Shown here piece by piece: positions 5,826 to 6,160 of a DNA stretch of 6,160 bases (position 1 is the first letter of the stretch; each line of letters opens with the position of its first letter). Source of the DNA: Comamonadaceae bacterium (lineage in GTDB: Bacteria > Pseudomonadota > Gammaproteobacteria > Burkholderiales > Burkholderiaceae_C); the NCBI GenBank assembly GCA_021286965.1, contig JAJTBK010000325.1, positions 1 through 6,160 of the forward strand, in the 5' to 3' direction. Both the position numbers and the translations under genes were made by a program. Under the pieces are notes generated by a model. It saw nothing but the letters and a program-made list of their open reading frames with translations. It was not told where the DNA came from and made no database searches.

Positions 5826-5870
5826 ATCGGCTGCTTAGGCTTGTTGGCAAAGCGTCAGCAGCTATCAAAA
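5824..5870 (-). repeat. Intergenic palindromic repeat, copy 2
   Basis: Read on the minus strand it begins TTTTGATAGCTGCTGACGCT and ends AAGCAGCCGATTT, matching copy 1 at 2891-2939 in core, length and overall symmetry but inverted relative to it. It fills most of the gap between the converging YchJ-family and family 5 binding-protein genes, and its distal end includes the last two bases of the TAA stop at 5823-5825. The adjacent near-palindrome CAGTAGCTTCTG (5871-5882) may be part of a second, degraded unit. Confidence 0.72.
5830..5862. terminator. Candidate hairpin between convergent genes
   Basis: GCTGCT (5830-5835) pairs with AGCAGC (5857-5862), and GCTT (5839-5842) pairs with AAGC (5850-5853), closing a seven-base loop with a small internal bulge. 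The position between converging genes suits a bidirectional terminator. However, the plus-strand transcript has no following U-run, and the minus-strand transcript has only a short GATTTAAT. Rho-independent termination is therefore doubtful. Confidence 0.3.
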
Positions 5871-5884
5871 CAGTAGCTTCTGGC

Positions 5885-6160
5885 TCACTCCCACCACATC
5901 GCGGCAATGTCGTGGGCGTACACCGGGTAATGCATCCACACCCCGCGCAGGCCCTTGCGCAGCACCGAGCTCAGCTGCGGCGCAAACAGCCAGGCGTTGA
6001 CCGCATCCTTGGCCAGGTGGCGCTGCAGCTGCGCCCACAGCTGCTGGCGTTGGCGCGGCTGCAGGCTGGCGTTGTACTGCGCCACGCGCTGGCGAAACGC
6101 CGGGCTGTCGTAGCCGAAGTAGTACTGCGGGTCGGTGTAGATCGGGTAGTCCAGCGGCTC
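5885..6160 (-). CDS. Family 5 extracellular solute-binding protein (peptide/nickel ABC type), C-terminal fragment
   Basis: Only the last 91 residues are in the window; the 5' part lies beyond the right edge and the frame is open there. The visible part has EPLDYPIYTDPQYYFGYDS at its start, a form typical of the late region of SBP_bac_5 proteins, then a helix rich in Gln and Arg (FRQRVAQYNASLQPRQRQQL), then AVNAWLFAPQ and a terminal LRGVWMHYPVYAHDIAAMWW. Such proteins bind peptides, nickel or other solutes in the periplasm and deliver them to an ABC transporter. Transporter permease and ATPase genes are not in the window. The stop TGA (5887-5885) is 59 bases from the converging YchJ-family stop. 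The ligand cannot be inferred from this fragment. Confidence 0.85.
   Translation of the reverse strand, partial: EPLDYPIYTDPQYYFGYDSPAFRQRVAQYNASLQPRQRQQLWAQLQRHLAKDAVNAWLFAPQLSSVLRKGLRGVWMHYPVYAHDIAAMWWE

Overview
The window is very GC-rich, and almost every base lies in a protein-coding gene. Codons strongly favour G or C in third position, so long false open frames run opposite the real genes. The protein families, the gene style and two copies of a short AT-richer palindromic repeat with the core ATAGCTGCTGrCGCTT point to a betaproteobacterium of the Burkholderiales, most likely the Comamonadaceae (Acidovorax and relatives). This placement comes from pattern memory, not a database search.

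Layout. From 3457 down to 1 on the minus strand lies a likely three-gene transcription unit: a small ImmA/IrrE-type (M78) protein whose HExxH motif reads HALGH; a 625-residue SLC13/DASS-like membrane transporter with an N-terminal cyclic-nucleotide-binding-like domain; and, overlapping the transporter stop by ATGA, a membrane-anchored ABC_sub_bind-like binding protein that runs off the left edge. Diverging from a 104-base intergenic region (3458-3561), a plus-strand unit carries a class I polyphosphate kinase 2 (ppk2), a secreted DUF4197 protein 18 bases downstream, and a YchJ-family (UPF0225) protein that overlaps its predecessor by GTGA. Converging on it from the right edge is the C-terminal end of a family 5 (peptide/nickel type) solute-binding protein. 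No gene-free stretch exceeds 104 bases. I see no rRNA, tRNA, CRISPR array or insertion sequence.

How the genes may work together. The left unit looks like a transporter with cytosolic sensing and periplasmic binding parts, preceded by a possibly inactive M78 protein; its substrate is unknown. The right unit combines polyphosphate-dependent nucleotide phosphorylation with two poorly understood conserved proteins. The shared intergenic region holds a perfect TGACAC-N4-GTGTCA palindrome and a TTGACA hexamer, which suggest regulated divergent transcription.

Most of the window is ordinary housekeeping or accessory content. The points most worth a second look are the missing catalytic glutamate in the M78 protein, the translational coupling of a binding protein to a secondary transporter, and the way both palindromic repeats sit in the same orientation directly on a stop codon.
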